From NCBI GenBank assembly GCA_049276455.1, contig JBASWL010000021.1, forward strand, positions 186,001 to 250,000: a DNA stretch of 64,000 nt. The letters run 5' to 3'. A program made the translations under genes and the position numbers. The DNA comes from Georgfuchsia sp049276455 (GTDB taxonomy: Bacteria > Pseudomonadota > Gammaproteobacteria > Burkholderiales > Rhodocyclaceae). The stretch's first letter is position 1. Each line of letters starts with the position of its first letter. Below, in pieces: positions 33,131 to 41,584 of this stretch. The notes beneath the pieces are model-generated. The model was not told the DNA's origin and did not search any database. It was given only the letters and a program-made list of their open reading frames with translations.

Positions 33131-34807
33131 ATGACCACTGGCATGCGTGATGTCGGCGGCGCAAATAATGCCAGAGGCATTAGCGCGGAGGAGGGCAGGG
33201 TCATATTCGCCTCATCGCTGGGCACTGTTTTCGAGTGGTACGACTTTTACCTTTACGGTTCACTCGCGGCAATTCTCAGTAAGCACTTCTTTTCCCGCGT
33301 CAATGAAACTACCGGCTTTATCTTTGCCTTGATGGCTTTTGCGGCCGGTTTTGCAGTGCGCCCATTCGGTGCGCTGGTATTCGGCCGACTCGGCGATCTG
33401 ATTGGCCGAAAATACACCTTCCTCGTTACCATTCTCATCATGGGTTTGTCGACTGCGGTTGTTGGAATGCTGCCTACATATTCTCAAATCGGCGTGGCTG
33501 CACCGATTATTCTCATTTCGCTGCGTTTGCTACAAGGCCTTGCGCTAGGTGGAGAGTATGGAGGTGCCGCAACCTACGTAGCGGAACACGCGCCGCAGGG
33601 CAAGCGGGGATATTTCACCAGTTTTATCCAGACCACGGCGACGCTGGGTTTGTTTCTGTCGCTGCTGGTCATTCTTGCCTGTCGCAGCTGGCTTGGTAGT
33701 GAGTTCGACGAATGGGGTTGGCGCATTCCCTTCCTGCTCTCGATCCTGCTGCTGATCGTGTCGCTATACATCCGCATGCAGTTGAATGAATCGCCCGTGT
33801 TCCAGAAAATGAAGGCGGAAGGCAAGGGAACCAAAGCGCCGCTGACCGAGTCATTTGCACGCTGGGACAATTTGCGCGTCGTCATTCTTGCGCTGCTTGG
33901 TGGCACCGCGGGCCAGGCTGTGGTCTGGTATACGGGCCAGTTCTATGCGCTTTTCTTCATGTTGCAAACGCTGAAGATAGACCCGCAAACGGCGAATCTG
34001 CTCATCGCTGGTTCGCTGCTGCTGGGTACGCCTTTCTTCGTTGTCTTCGGTGCCTTGTCGGACAGAATCGGACGAAAGCCGATAGTGATGATCGGCTGTG
34101 TGCTTGCGGCAACGACCTACTTTCCAATTTTCCACGGCCTGACCGAATACGGCAATCCGGCGATATACGAGGCGCAGCAAAGCAACCCGGTGACCGTGAT
34201 GGCCGACCTTACGCAGTGTTCCTTCCAGTTCGACCCGGTAGGCAAAGCCAAATTCACCAGCTCCTGCGACATTGCCAAGACCTGGCTGGCGAAAAAGTCG
34301 ATTCCTTATGCCAATGAAGCTGTACCCGCCGGGACAGTGGCGAGCATCAAAGTTGGCAGTAAGGTGATAGCCAGTTTCGAAGGAACCGGAATACCGGGTG
34401 ACCAGTTCAGACCGAAGATGGCGACATTCAGCATGGCGATGGACGATGCAATCAAGACGGCAGGCTATCCGCTGAAGGCAGACCCGGCCCAAGTCAATAT
34501 CCCGATGGTACTGCTGCTGCTGACCATCCTGGTGATCTACGTGACCATGGTTTATGGCCCGATTGCCGCCTGGCTGGTGGAATTGTTCCCGGCGCGTATC
34601 CGCTATACGTCACTGTCCCTGCCATATCACATCGGAAACGGCTGGCTTGGCGGCTTCCTGCCGACCGTGGCTTTTGCAATGGTGGCGGCAACCGGCGACA
34701 TCTACTACGGCCTCTGGTACCCGGTTGTGGTAGCGCTGATGACCGCTGTGGTAGGTACCCTGCTGTTGCCGGAAACCAAGGATCGCCAGATTCACCACAA
34801 CGCCTGA
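33131..34807 (+). CDS. MHS-type metabolite:proton symporter (MFS)
   Basis: This 558-aa major facilitator has the metabolite:H+ symporter signature: ASSLGTVFEWYDFYLYGSLA at the N terminus, GRLGDLIGRKY (motif A), LQGLALGGEYGGAATYVAEH and GALSDRIGRKP in the second half. It is longer than usual members (about 430-450 aa) because of a hydrophilic insertion of about 100 residues (roughly 350-455) between the late helices, probably periplasmic. The substrate is likely a carboxylate; the TctDE-like system just upstream is its probable regulator. Confidence 0.9.
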   Translation: MTTGMRDVGGANNARGISAEEGRVIFASSLGTVFEWYDFYLYGSLAAILSKHFFSRVNETTGFIFALMAFAAGFAVRPFGALVFGRLGDLIGRKYTFLVTILIMGLSTAVVGMLPTYSQIGVAAPIILISLRLLQGLALGGEYGGAATYVAEHAPQGKRGYFTSFIQTTATLGLFLSLLVILACRSWLGSEFDEWGWRIPFLLSILLLIVSLYIRMQLNESPVFQKMKAEGKGTKAPLTESFARWDNLRVVILALLGGTAGQAVVWYTGQFYALFFMLQTLKIDPQTANLLIAGSLLLGTPFFVVFGALSDRIGRKPIVMIGCVLAATTYFPIFHGLTEYGNPAIYEAQQSNPVTVMADLTQCSFQFDPVGKAKFTSSCDIAKTWLAKKSIPYANEAVPAGTVASIKVGSKVIASFEGTGIPGDQFRPKMATFSMAMDDAIKTAGYPLKADPAQVNIPMVLLLLTILVIYVTMVYGPIAAWLVELFPARIRYTSLSLPYHIGNGWLGGFLPTVAFAMVAATGDIYYGLWYPVVVALMTAVVGTLLLPETKDRQIHHNA

Positions 34808-34868
34808 AAGGAGATATGCTGGCTACCTACCCGCGTTTGCACGGGGGGCATTCCATTTTGGTGTATTG

Positions 34869-35066
34869 ATGAAACTGGGGCTGCTGGCCGATATCCATAG
34901 CAATCCTGAGGCGCTGAATGCATGCCTGGATCATGCGTTGCGACATGGTGCTGAACGATTTGCCTTCGTCGGCGATCTGGTCGGTTACAACGCGGATCCG
35001 GTGGCAGTGGTCGAACGCATTGCGGACCTGGTGCGAGATAACGCCGCCGTAGCATCATCTGCATGA
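34869..35066 (+). pseudogene. Truncated metallophosphoesterase
   Basis: The first 57 or so codons match calcineurin-like phosphoesterases: LGLLADIHSNPEALNACLDH and FAFVGDLVGYNADPVAVVER give the first two metal-binding motifs (DIHSN and GDLVGY). The frame then ends at TGA 35064-35066. The GNHD and GHTH motifs and the rest of the roughly 240-aa enzyme are missing. Immediately after it begins the kinase remnant, so a deletion probably fused the two genes. Confidence 0.75.
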
Positions 35067-35610
35067 ACAGTATGTGGTACTTCTCGATCTCAAACCTTCA
35101 AACATGATGTACCGGCCCAATGGTGAAGCCGATTTGATCAATTGAGGCATCGATGATGGGCTGTCGGTTTTGATCCGGCACCGCTTAAAGTACAGGAGAC
35201 TTCTGCGCGGTCACGCATCATTCTGGCCGCCGTTGCACCAGAATTCGAGCATCCAGCACAGGCAGTCGCACTGCAGGAAAGGGTCAAACTCATCGCGGTT
35301 GTCAACGAGGATTGCCGGGTCGCATATTCGGCAAAGGGTCGAGTTAAGGCATTAGGCCAGCGGCTTGGGCATCGCCCCCAGCCATTTGAGTTTCCACGTT
35401 CTCGAAGATGACAATCCTGCCGACGCGCTGCTCGATTACGTTCGAATCAATCAGGTGGAGCAGATCGTGATTGGCGCTTCGCTCTTCAAGGAAGGCCTGG
35501 GGCACAGTCTTGTGCTCCGTCCCCTGTTGGGCAGTGACTCATCGCGCGTAGTGCTCGAAGCGCCTTGCAGCGTGACCGTGGTGCGGCCGCGCAACAATGA
35601 CGAGAACTAA
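35067..35610 (+). pseudogene. Remnant of a Ser/Thr kinase-universal stress protein fusion gene
   Basis: Frame pieces read VVLLDLKPSNMMYRPNGEAD, then LIN, a stop and GI, which is the protein kinase catalytic loop (HxDLKPSN) and the degraded DFG region. After a frameshift comes ARSRIILAAVAPEFEHPAQA, like the start of a UspA domain. From 35365 there is a clean UspA C terminus (IGASLFKEG and SSRVVLEAPCSVTVVRP) ending at 35610. Intact proteins of this kind (kinase followed by Usp) occur in betaproteobacteria beside a metallophosphoesterase. Most of the kinase is deleted and at least two disruptions are visible. The Usp tail alone is unlikely to be functional. Confidence 0.72.
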
Positions 35611-35678
35611 GGGCAGTTCAGGCTTCCAGGAAAGAAGCCCAAAACTTCTTGCACCTTATGCGCGGTATTTTCAAGCAG

Positions 35679-35708
35679 AAAAAAGGCCGCCCGAAGGCGG
35701 CCTTTTTT
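35679..35708 (-). terminator. Strong bidirectional terminator after the porin gene
   Basis: GGCCGCC (35685-35691), loop CGAA, GGCGGCC (35696-35702), flanked by A6 on the left and T6 on the right. It terminates the leftward porin transcript and would also stop rightward read-through from the pseudogene region. Confidence 0.92.
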
Positions 35709-35733
35709 CTTCCAGGATCGGGGTTGGCCGATA

Positions 35734-36903
35734 TTAGAAAGAGTGACGAACGCCAACCGAAAAGGCTGTAACGTTAGCGCCAGAGCCGAAACCGGCTGTA
35801 TTGGTGCCAGCCAATACGGAAGCTGCGGTATTGCCTGTTCCTACAGCACCGGTGGAGAAGTTGTAGGCTGCATTGTCGTCATTGTTGATGCGTGAATACA
35901 CAGCCTTGACCAGCGTGCGCTTCGACAGGTTCTGCAGGTAGCCCACTGTGATGAGCTTGGCACCTGTTGCGCCAATGGTACCGCCGGATTCCAGATCCTT
36001 GGCTACGGTGTAGTCGGCGATCAGACCGCCGGTTTCGGTGACCATGTACTTGCCTTGCAGGCTGTAGGCATTTTGTCTCACATCACCACCACCGACGAAA
36101 TCAATTTCCTGCCTGTCCCACTGGAAGGTCACTTTGTGGCCACCATCAAAGTTGTAACCCAGACCGATGCGATGGTTCTTGATGAGATCAAGGTTGCCAA
36201 CTACGTTGTCACCAGCATCAACTCTGCCATAGACATAACCCAGATCCCAGCCGCCGGTAGCGTAGTTGACACCAAACTCATAAGTCTTGCCGCCATTCTG
36301 TGTGCCAGCACCTGTGCCGTCTTCGAGTTGTCTGTTCTCACCAAACGAGTAATCAAGCATGAAGTTCAGGCCGTTGTAGTCCCGGGTCTTGTAGGCGATG
36401 GCGCTGCTCATACGCGTATCAAACGTGCCGGCCGTGGCGGTATTGCCCACGTTCGGCAGGTTACCCAGCAGGGAAACCGCAGTGCCGACACCGGTGTTGC
36501 CCGGCAGCATTTCCATGCGATTGCCCAGAGAACGAGTGGCACCTGTAAAGTTGCCAGCAAAGAGGGTACCGAAATCGCCAGTCAGACCGACATAAGTGTC
36601 GCGACCGGAACCGCTGTAGACACCAGTATCGGCATTGAAGCCGGTTTCGAACTGGAACAGTGCCTTGAGGCCGTTACCCAGATCTTCCGTGCCCTTCAAG
36701 CCGACATAGGAGGAATTGGAATTGACGCGACCAGTGTTGCCGTAGTCTGCATTGGCCAGTGGGTTCGTCAGAGGTGCTGCGTTAGAGGTCTTGACGGAAT
36801 CAATGGTCACGTCGGCAACGCCGTACAGTGTGACATTGGTTTGGGCAAACACGGCGGTGCTGGCAAGACCAGCGATGGCCAGAGCGATCAGTTTCTTTTG
36901 CAT
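35734..36903 (-). CDS. Gram-negative general porin (Burkholderia/Neisseria type)
   Basis: This 389-aa trimeric outer-membrane porin has a 20-residue signal peptide (MQKKLIALAIAGLASTAVFA) followed by QTNVTLYGVADVTIDSVKTS, the first strand of the betaproteobacterial porin family. SSYVGLKGTEDLGNGLKALF and the C-terminal FSVGVRHSF with its terminal Phe are also diagnostic. It is a single-gene unit with a strong terminator downstream and an FNR-type box about 190 bp upstream, which suggests control by oxygen supply. Confidence 0.95.
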   Translation of the reverse strand: MQKKLIALAIAGLASTAVFAQTNVTLYGVADVTIDSVKTSNAAPLTNPLANADYGNTGRVNSNSSYVGLKGTEDLGNGLKALFQFETGFNADTGVYSGSGRDTYVGLTGDFGTLFAGNFTGATRSLGNRMEMLPGNTGVGTAVSLLGNLPNVGNTATAGTFDTRMSSAIAYKTRDYNGLNFMLDYSFGENRQLEDGTGAGTQNGGKTYEFGVNYATGGWDLGYVYGRVDAGDNVVGNLDLIKNHRIGLGYNFDGGHKVTFQWDRQEIDFVGGGDVRQNAYSLQGKYMVTETGGLIADYTVAKDLESGGTIGATGAKLITVGYLQNLSKRTLVKAVYSRINNDDNAAYNFSTGAVGTGNTAASVLAGTNTAGFGSGANVTAFSVGVRHSF

Positions 36904-37092
36904 TTGGTTAATCTCCTAGAGTGGAAACAGCTTCACGAGGACAGCTTCATTAATACATCTTGCCGAACCCGGACTTCAATCAGTCGGGGCGAATTATGCG
37001 CATGCAGTCTCATGGATGCCAAGGTTTAACGCTGTTTCACTCAGGGTAATGTCGTCTCTTTGCAACAATTCTGAAATAATCACTCCAATCTA

Positions 37093-37106
37093 TTGACTTA
37101 AATCAA
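37093..37106. promoter_or_regulatory. FNR/CRP-type (anaerobic) operator upstream of the porin gene
   Basis: TTGACTTAAATCAA fits TTGAY-N4-RTCAA at every fixed position. It lies 190 bp upstream of the porin start codon and just before the peroxiredoxin terminator, so the porin is the only gene placed to respond to it. The surrounding sequence is AT-rich. Confidence 0.6.
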
Positions 37107-37124
37107 TATTATTAAAGTAAAAAA

Positions 37125-37154
37125 CAAAACGGCCACCAGAAGGAGGCCGTTTTG
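37125..37154 (-). terminator. Terminator after the peroxiredoxin gene
   Basis: CAAAACGGCC (37125-37134) and GGCCGTTTTG (37145-37154) are perfect arms around a 10-nt loop. The A/T runs provide T-tracts in either direction. It starts 28 bp after the peroxiredoxin stop codon. Confidence 0.9.
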
Positions 37155-37181
37155 TACATCGTAAAGCTTGAAAATGTGGCG

Positions 37182-37778
37182 CTAAAGTGCCTTGGCGTTC
37201 TCGGCCAGATATTTGGCGACGCCTTCGGTGCTCGCCGTCATGCCCTTCTTGCCCTTTTGCCAGCCGGCGGGGCAGACCTCGCCATGCTCTTCGGTAAATT
37301 GCAGGGCATCGACCATGCGCAGCATCTCGTCGACATTGCGCCCGAGCGGCAGGTCATTGACAACCTGATGACGAACCAGTCCGGCCTTGTCGATCAGGAA
37401 GGAACCGCGGAAAGCGACACCGCCGGCGGATTCGACGTCGTAGGCCTGGGCGATGGCGTGGTTGATGTCGGCCACCATTGGATAGCCGACCTGGCCGATA
37501 CCACCATTGTTGACCGGAGTGTTTTTCCACGCGAGGTGGGTATAGTGCGAGTCAATGGAGCAGCTCAGCACTTCGACACCGCGGGCCTTGAATTCTTCGA
37601 GACGGTGATCGAAGGCGATCAATTCGGAAGGACAGACAAAGGTGAAGTCGAGCGGATAGAAGAACAACACGACATACTTGCCCTTGAGGCTGGAGAGCTT
37701 GAGTTCCTTGATTTCGTTATTGCCATAAACCGCTTGGGCAGAAAAATCAGGGGCGGGTTTACCGACGAGTACAGCCAT
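37182..37778 (-). CDS. 2-Cys peroxiredoxin (AhpC/TSA family)
   Basis: This 198-aa cytoplasmic thiol peroxidase reduces hydrogen peroxide and organic peroxides. The peroxidatic Cys is in FYPLDFTFVCPSELIAF and the resolving Cys in HGEVCPAGWQKGKKGM. RGSFLIDKAGLVRHQVVNDL is also typical of this AhpC/Prx1 group. The start is the ATG at 37776-37778 (MAVLVGKPAPDFSAQ) with AAGGAG upstream; the longer open frame is not conserved-looking. Monocistronic, with its own terminator. Confidence 0.94.
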   Translation of the reverse strand: MAVLVGKPAPDFSAQAVYGNNEIKELKLSSLKGKYVVLFFYPLDFTFVCPSELIAFDHRLEEFKARGVEVLSCSIDSHYTHLAWKNTPVNNGGIGQVGYPMVADINHAIAQAYDVESAGGVAFRGSFLIDKAGLVRHQVVNDLPLGRNVDEMLRMVDALQFTEEHGEVCPAGWQKGKKGMTASTEGVAKYLAENAKAL

Positions 37779-37887
37779 AGCAAGACTCCTTAAGAAAAGT
37801 TGCGGATTGAAAGACAGCAAGCTAATTGTGGCGCCGGATGAAGGCAATCGTCAATCGAGCCTGACTATCAGGCTGATAGATGCAATC

Positions 37888-38166
37888 CTACTCCGTTGGC
37901 TGTTGACTGAACCCTGCCAGTGACGAGTCGGTGTCCAGATGTTCGACATATACCTGATCCACTCGCGCCGCAGGCGGACCGCTTCTGGTCCAATGGATCA
38001 TTGCGGCGATTGTTTCGGCATCGCCGCTGATGACCGCCTCGACGCTGCCATCGCGCCGGTTGCGCACCCAACCCGCAATGCCCAAGCGAAGCGCCGCGTT
38101 AACCATATGATAGCGAAAGCCGACGCCCTGCACGAGGCCGGTAATGACCAGACGGCGTGCTTCCAT
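37888..38166 (-). CDS. acyP: Acylphosphatase
   Basis: This 92-aa enzyme hydrolyses acyl phosphates such as acetyl phosphate or carbamoyl phosphate. The signature GLVQGVGFRYHM contains the substrate-binding Arg, and GWVRNRRDGSVEAVISG contains the catalytic Asn. Length is standard. It lies 10 bp after metG on the same strand and is probably cotranscribed. Confidence 0.92.
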   Translation of the reverse strand: MEARRLVITGLVQGVGFRYHMVNAALRLGIAGWVRNRRDGSVEAVISGDAETIAAMIHWTRSGPPAARVDQVYVEHLDTDSSLAGFSQQPTE

Positions 38167-38176
38167 CCGCGATACC

Positions 38177-40306
38177 TTATTTGACCTTCATGCCTGGGGT
38201 GGCGCCAGAATCCGGCGAGAGAATGTAGAGACCACCTGTCTCGCCGCTCTCGTCCGAGGCCGCCAGCACCATGCCCTCGGACATGCCGAACTTCATTTTT
38301 CGCGGCGCGAGGTTGGCCACCATGACCGTCAGGCGCCCCACCAAGGTTGCCGGATCGTAGGCGGACTTGATGCCGGCGAATACCTGACGCGGTTTTTCTT
38401 CGCCGATGTCGAGACTCAGGCGAATCAGTTTGTCGGCGCCTTCGACATGGGCGGCATCGACGATCTTCGCCACGCGCAGATCGACCTTGGCGAAATCGTC
38501 GATCCCAATAGTCGCCGTGCCAGCGGCGCCGTTCTCGTTCTTACCCTCTCCCGTGACGAGAGAGGGCTGGGGAGAGGGTGTGATGGGCGTGGGTGTTTCC
38601 ATAAGTGATTCCTTGTTGGCATCGACCAGTGCTGCTACCTGCTTGGCTTCAATGCGAGTCATCAGGTGTTCGTATTTGTTGATGGTGTGACCGTCTGGCA
38701 TTGGGCCAGCGGCGTCGGCCCAATGCAGCGGAGCGATGTTGAGGAACTTCTCCACTTGCTCGGCCAACTTTGGCAGGATCGGCTTGAGATAAATTGTAAG
38801 TATGCGGAACTGGTTCAGTGCGACGCTGCAAACTGCTTGCAGCTCAGCATTCCGCGCGGGGTCCTTGGCGATTTCCCAAGGTTTCGCGTCGTTTACGAAC
38901 TGATTCGTGGAGTCCGCCAAGGCCATGACTTCACGCAAGGCTCTTGAATAATCGCGCGACTCATAGAGTTGGGCAATCTGATCGGCTTTTGCGGTCAATT
39001 CTCCGAGCGGTTGATCTGCGCTGAGGCCAAACAGCGATGCACCATAGTCGAAGGTATTTTCGGGAAGCTTTAACTTTCCTTCAAATCGTTTGGTTACAAA
39101 TCCCGCGCAACGGCTTGCGATATTGATGTACTTGCCGATGAGATCCGAATTCACTCGGGCAACAAAGTCCTCGAGATTGAGGTCGATATCCTCCATGCTG
39201 CCATTGAGCTTGGCGGCGAAGTAATAGCGCAGCCATTCCGGATTGAGGCCCTGCTGCAAATAGCTTTCGGCGGTAATGAAGGTGCCGCGCGATTTCGACA
39301 TCTTGGCGCCATCCACGGTGAGAAAACCGTGCACAAAAATGCCGGTTGGTGTGCGGTAACCCGCATGTTCGAGCATGGCGGGCCAGAACAGGGCGTGGAA
39401 GTAGAGGATGTCCTTGCCGATGAAGTGATACAGCTCGGCGGTCGAATCCTTGGCCCAGAAGGCGTCGAAATCCAGCCCCTGCCTGTCGCAAAGATTCTTG
39501 AACGAACCCATGTAGCCGACCGGCGCGTCGAGCCAGACGTAGAAGTATTTGTCCTCGGTGTCCGGAATCCGGAAGCCGAAATACGGGGCGTCGCGCGAAA
39601 TGTCCCAGTCGGTGAGCTTGTTTTCACCTTCTGTGCCAAGCCATTCCTGCATCTTGTTGGCTGCCTCGTTTTGCAGGCGGTCGTCGCGCGTCCAGTTGCG
39701 CAGGAAACTCTGGCAACGCGGATCGGAAAGCTTGAAGAAAAAGTGCTCGGACTGACGCAATTCGGGCTTGGCCCCGGAAACGGCGGAATAGGGATTCTTC
39801 AAGTCGGTCGGGGCGTAGGCGGCGCCACACGCTTCACACGCGTCGCCGTACTGGTCTTTCGCGTTGCATTTGGGACATTCGCCCTTGATGAAGCGGTCGG
39901 GCAGAAACATCTGCTTGGCCGGGTCGTAGTATTGCTCGATGGCGCGCATGTCGATCAGGTTCGCGGCCTTTAGCCGGGCGTAGATTTCTTCCGCGTAGTG
40001 GCGGGTTTCGTCGGAGTGGGTCGAGTGGTAGTTGTCGAAAGCGACATGAAAGCCGGCGAAATCACGGCTGTGTTCAGTATGGACGCGGGAGATCAAGGCT
40101 TCCGGCGTGATGCCCTCCTTCTCGGCGCGCAGCATGATCGGCGTACCGTGGGTGTCGTCGGCACAGACGTAATGGCACTCATGCCCACGCATTTTCTGGA
40201 AGCGCACCCAGACGTCGGTCTGGATGTACTCGACCAGATGGCCGAGATGGATGGCTCCGTTAGCATAGGGCAGGGCCGAAGTGACGAGGATTTTGCGCGA
40301 AGTCAT
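38177..40306 (-). CDS. metG: Methionyl-tRNA synthetase
   Basis: This 709-aa class I synthetase charges tRNA-Met. The start is the ATG at 40304-40306 (MTSRKILVTSALPYANGAIH). HIGH appears as HLGH and KMSKS as AKMSKSRGTF. The zinc-knuckle Cys pairs are in CPKCNAK and CEACGAA, the anticodon-binding helices follow, and the C-terminal EMAP/Trbp111-like tRNA-binding domain is at about 605-709. Between the last two a low-complexity linker (about residues 575-590, PITPSPQPSLVTGEG) is encoded by a palindromic repeat. Divergent from mrp. Confidence 0.96.
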   Translation of the reverse strand: MTSRKILVTSALPYANGAIHLGHLVEYIQTDVWVRFQKMRGHECHYVCADDTHGTPIMLRAEKEGITPEALISRVHTEHSRDFAGFHVAFDNYHSTHSDETRHYAEEIYARLKAANLIDMRAIEQYYDPAKQMFLPDRFIKGECPKCNAKDQYGDACEACGAAYAPTDLKNPYSAVSGAKPELRQSEHFFFKLSDPRCQSFLRNWTRDDRLQNEAANKMQEWLGTEGENKLTDWDISRDAPYFGFRIPDTEDKYFYVWLDAPVGYMGSFKNLCDRQGLDFDAFWAKDSTAELYHFIGKDILYFHALFWPAMLEHAGYRTPTGIFVHGFLTVDGAKMSKSRGTFITAESYLQQGLNPEWLRYYFAAKLNGSMEDIDLNLEDFVARVNSDLIGKYINIASRCAGFVTKRFEGKLKLPENTFDYGASLFGLSADQPLGELTAKADQIAQLYESRDYSRALREVMALADSTNQFVNDAKPWEIAKDPARNAELQAVCSVALNQFRILTIYLKPILPKLAEQVEKFLNIAPLHWADAAGPMPDGHTINKYEHLMTRIEAKQVAALVDANKESLMETPTPITPSPQPSLVTGEGKNENGAAGTATIGIDDFAKVDLRVAKIVDAAHVEGADKLIRLSLDIGEEKPRQVFAGIKSAYDPATLVGRLTVMVANLAPRKMKFGMSEGMVLAASDESGETGGLYILSPDSGATPGMKVK
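38543..38579. repeat. Palindromic repeat inside the metG linker
   Basis: ACCCTCTCCC (38543-38552) and GGGAGAGGGT (38570-38579) are perfect 10-bp inverted arms around 17 nt containing another GAGAGGG. This is the CCCTCTCCC/GGGAGAGGG kind of dispersed intergenic repeat, here kept in frame inside the linker between the anticodon-binding and C-terminal tRNA-binding domains. Confidence 0.7.
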
Positions 40307-40403
40307 GGCTGGGTACGGGAGAGGGCAGGCGCGAATTCTAGCAAACGAGACGCTGCGGCTCCGGGCGTCTATACTTGCGGGCTCCGCAATCAGAGAAAGC
40401 ATC

Positions 40404-41492
40404 ATGAGTATCTCCGAATCACAAATTCAGGCTGCACTCCAGGAAGTCGTCGATCCTAATACCGGCAAGGATTTCATGACCAGCCGCTGTGCCAGAAACA
40501 TCAGGATTGCCGGCAACGACGTCACACTCGACATTGAGCTCGGTTACCCGGCGAAAAGCCAGATCGAGAGCATCCGCAAACTGGTGGAAAACAAGTTGTA
40601 CACCATTGGGGGAGCCGGCAAAGTCAGCGTCAACGTCTATACCAAAATTGTTTCGCATGTTGTGCAGCGTGGCGTCAAGCTGATTCCGGGCGTGAAGAAC
40701 ATCGTTGCGGTGGCATCGGGCAAAGGTGGTGTCGGCAAGTCAACGACTGCTGTCAATCTGGCGCTGGCTTTGGCTGTCGAAGGTGCGAAGGTCGGTATTC
40801 TCGATGCTGACATCTATGGTCCGTCGTTACCCTTGATGCTGGGCATCGAAGGACAGCCCGAGTCGAAAGATGGAAAAACCATCGAGCCGATGGAAGCGCA
40901 TGGCATCCAGACCATGTCGATCGGCTTTCTGGTCAGCAAGGACACGCCCATGGTCTGGCGTGGCCCGATGGTGACCCAGGCTTTACAGCAGTTGCTGAAG
41001 GACACGCAATGGCGTGATCTTGATTACCTTATTGTGGACATGCCGCCGGGCACCGGCGATATCCAGCTTACATTGGCGCAGCAGGTACCGGTCACCGGTG
41101 CGGTGATCGTCACCACGCCGCAGGACATCGCATTGCTTGATGCGATAAAGGGGTTGAAAATGTTCGAGAAGGTTGGTATTCCCATCCTTGGCGTCGTCGA
41201 GAACATGAGCATCCACATCTGTTCCAACTGTGGTCATGAAGAACATGTCTTTGGCAGTGGTGGCGCCTCGCGTCTGGCGCAGGACAATGAGGTCGAGGTG
41301 CTCGGTGCGTTGCCGCTGGACATTCATATCCGCGAACAGACCGATGCCGGCAATCCTACGGTGGTGGCCGATCCGCAAGGGCGGGTGGCGGAGATTTACC
41401 GCGACATCGCGCGTCAGGTGGCAATCAGGATTGCCGAGAGGGCCAAGGACATGACGTCGAAGTTTCCCAACATTGTGGTGCAGAACACCTGA
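40404..41492 (+). CDS. apbC: Iron-sulfur cluster carrier ATPase Mrp/ApbC
   Basis: This 362-aa cytoplasmic P-loop ATPase carries and delivers [4Fe-4S] clusters. The N-terminal DUF59/MIP18-like domain (about 1-90) is followed by the deviant Walker A of the Mrp/NBP35 family (VASGKGGVGKSTTAVNLALA), DILDADIYGPS-like Walker B region and the cluster-binding pair in ENMSIHICSNCGHEE (CxxC). The start is ATG 40404 (MSISESQIQAALQ), since upstream frame overlaps metG regulatory DNA. Confidence 0.94.
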   Translation: MSISESQIQAALQEVVDPNTGKDFMTSRCARNIRIAGNDVTLDIELGYPAKSQIESIRKLVENKLYTIGGAGKVSVNVYTKIVSHVVQRGVKLIPGVKNIVAVASGKGGVGKSTTAVNLALALAVEGAKVGILDADIYGPSLPLMLGIEGQPESKDGKTIEPMEAHGIQTMSIGFLVSKDTPMVWRGPMVTQALQQLLKDTQWRDLDYLIVDMPPGTGDIQLTLAQQVPVTGAVIVTTPQDIALLDAIKGLKMFEKVGIPILGVVENMSIHICSNCGHEEHVFGSGGASRLAQDNEVEVLGALPLDIHIREQTDAGNPTVVADPQGRVAEIYRDIARQVAIRIAERAKDMTSKFPNIVVQNT

Positions 41493-41499
41493 AAACAGT

Positions 41500-41556
41500 A
41501 GGAGTAAGGAGGCAGGAGTGAAGAGTTAAACCCCCACGTTCCTGCCTTATACTCCT
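41500..41556. repeat. Imperfect inverted repeat between mrp and dcd
   Basis: AGGAGTAAGGAGGCAGGAG (41500-41518) is mirrored by TTCCTGCCTTATACTCCT (41539-41556). It is followed by tandem TCACTCC-type units up to the dcd start. It may end the mrp transcript, but has no T-tract. The whole 92-bp gap is made of this purine/pyrimidine-skewed repeat. Confidence 0.55.
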
Positions 41557-41584
41557 CACCCCTCACTCCTCACTCCTCACCGAA

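Noticed and set aside
36055..37029. 324-codon frame opposite the porin
   Set aside because: Antisense to a certain porin gene and running through its promoter region; no supporting motif.
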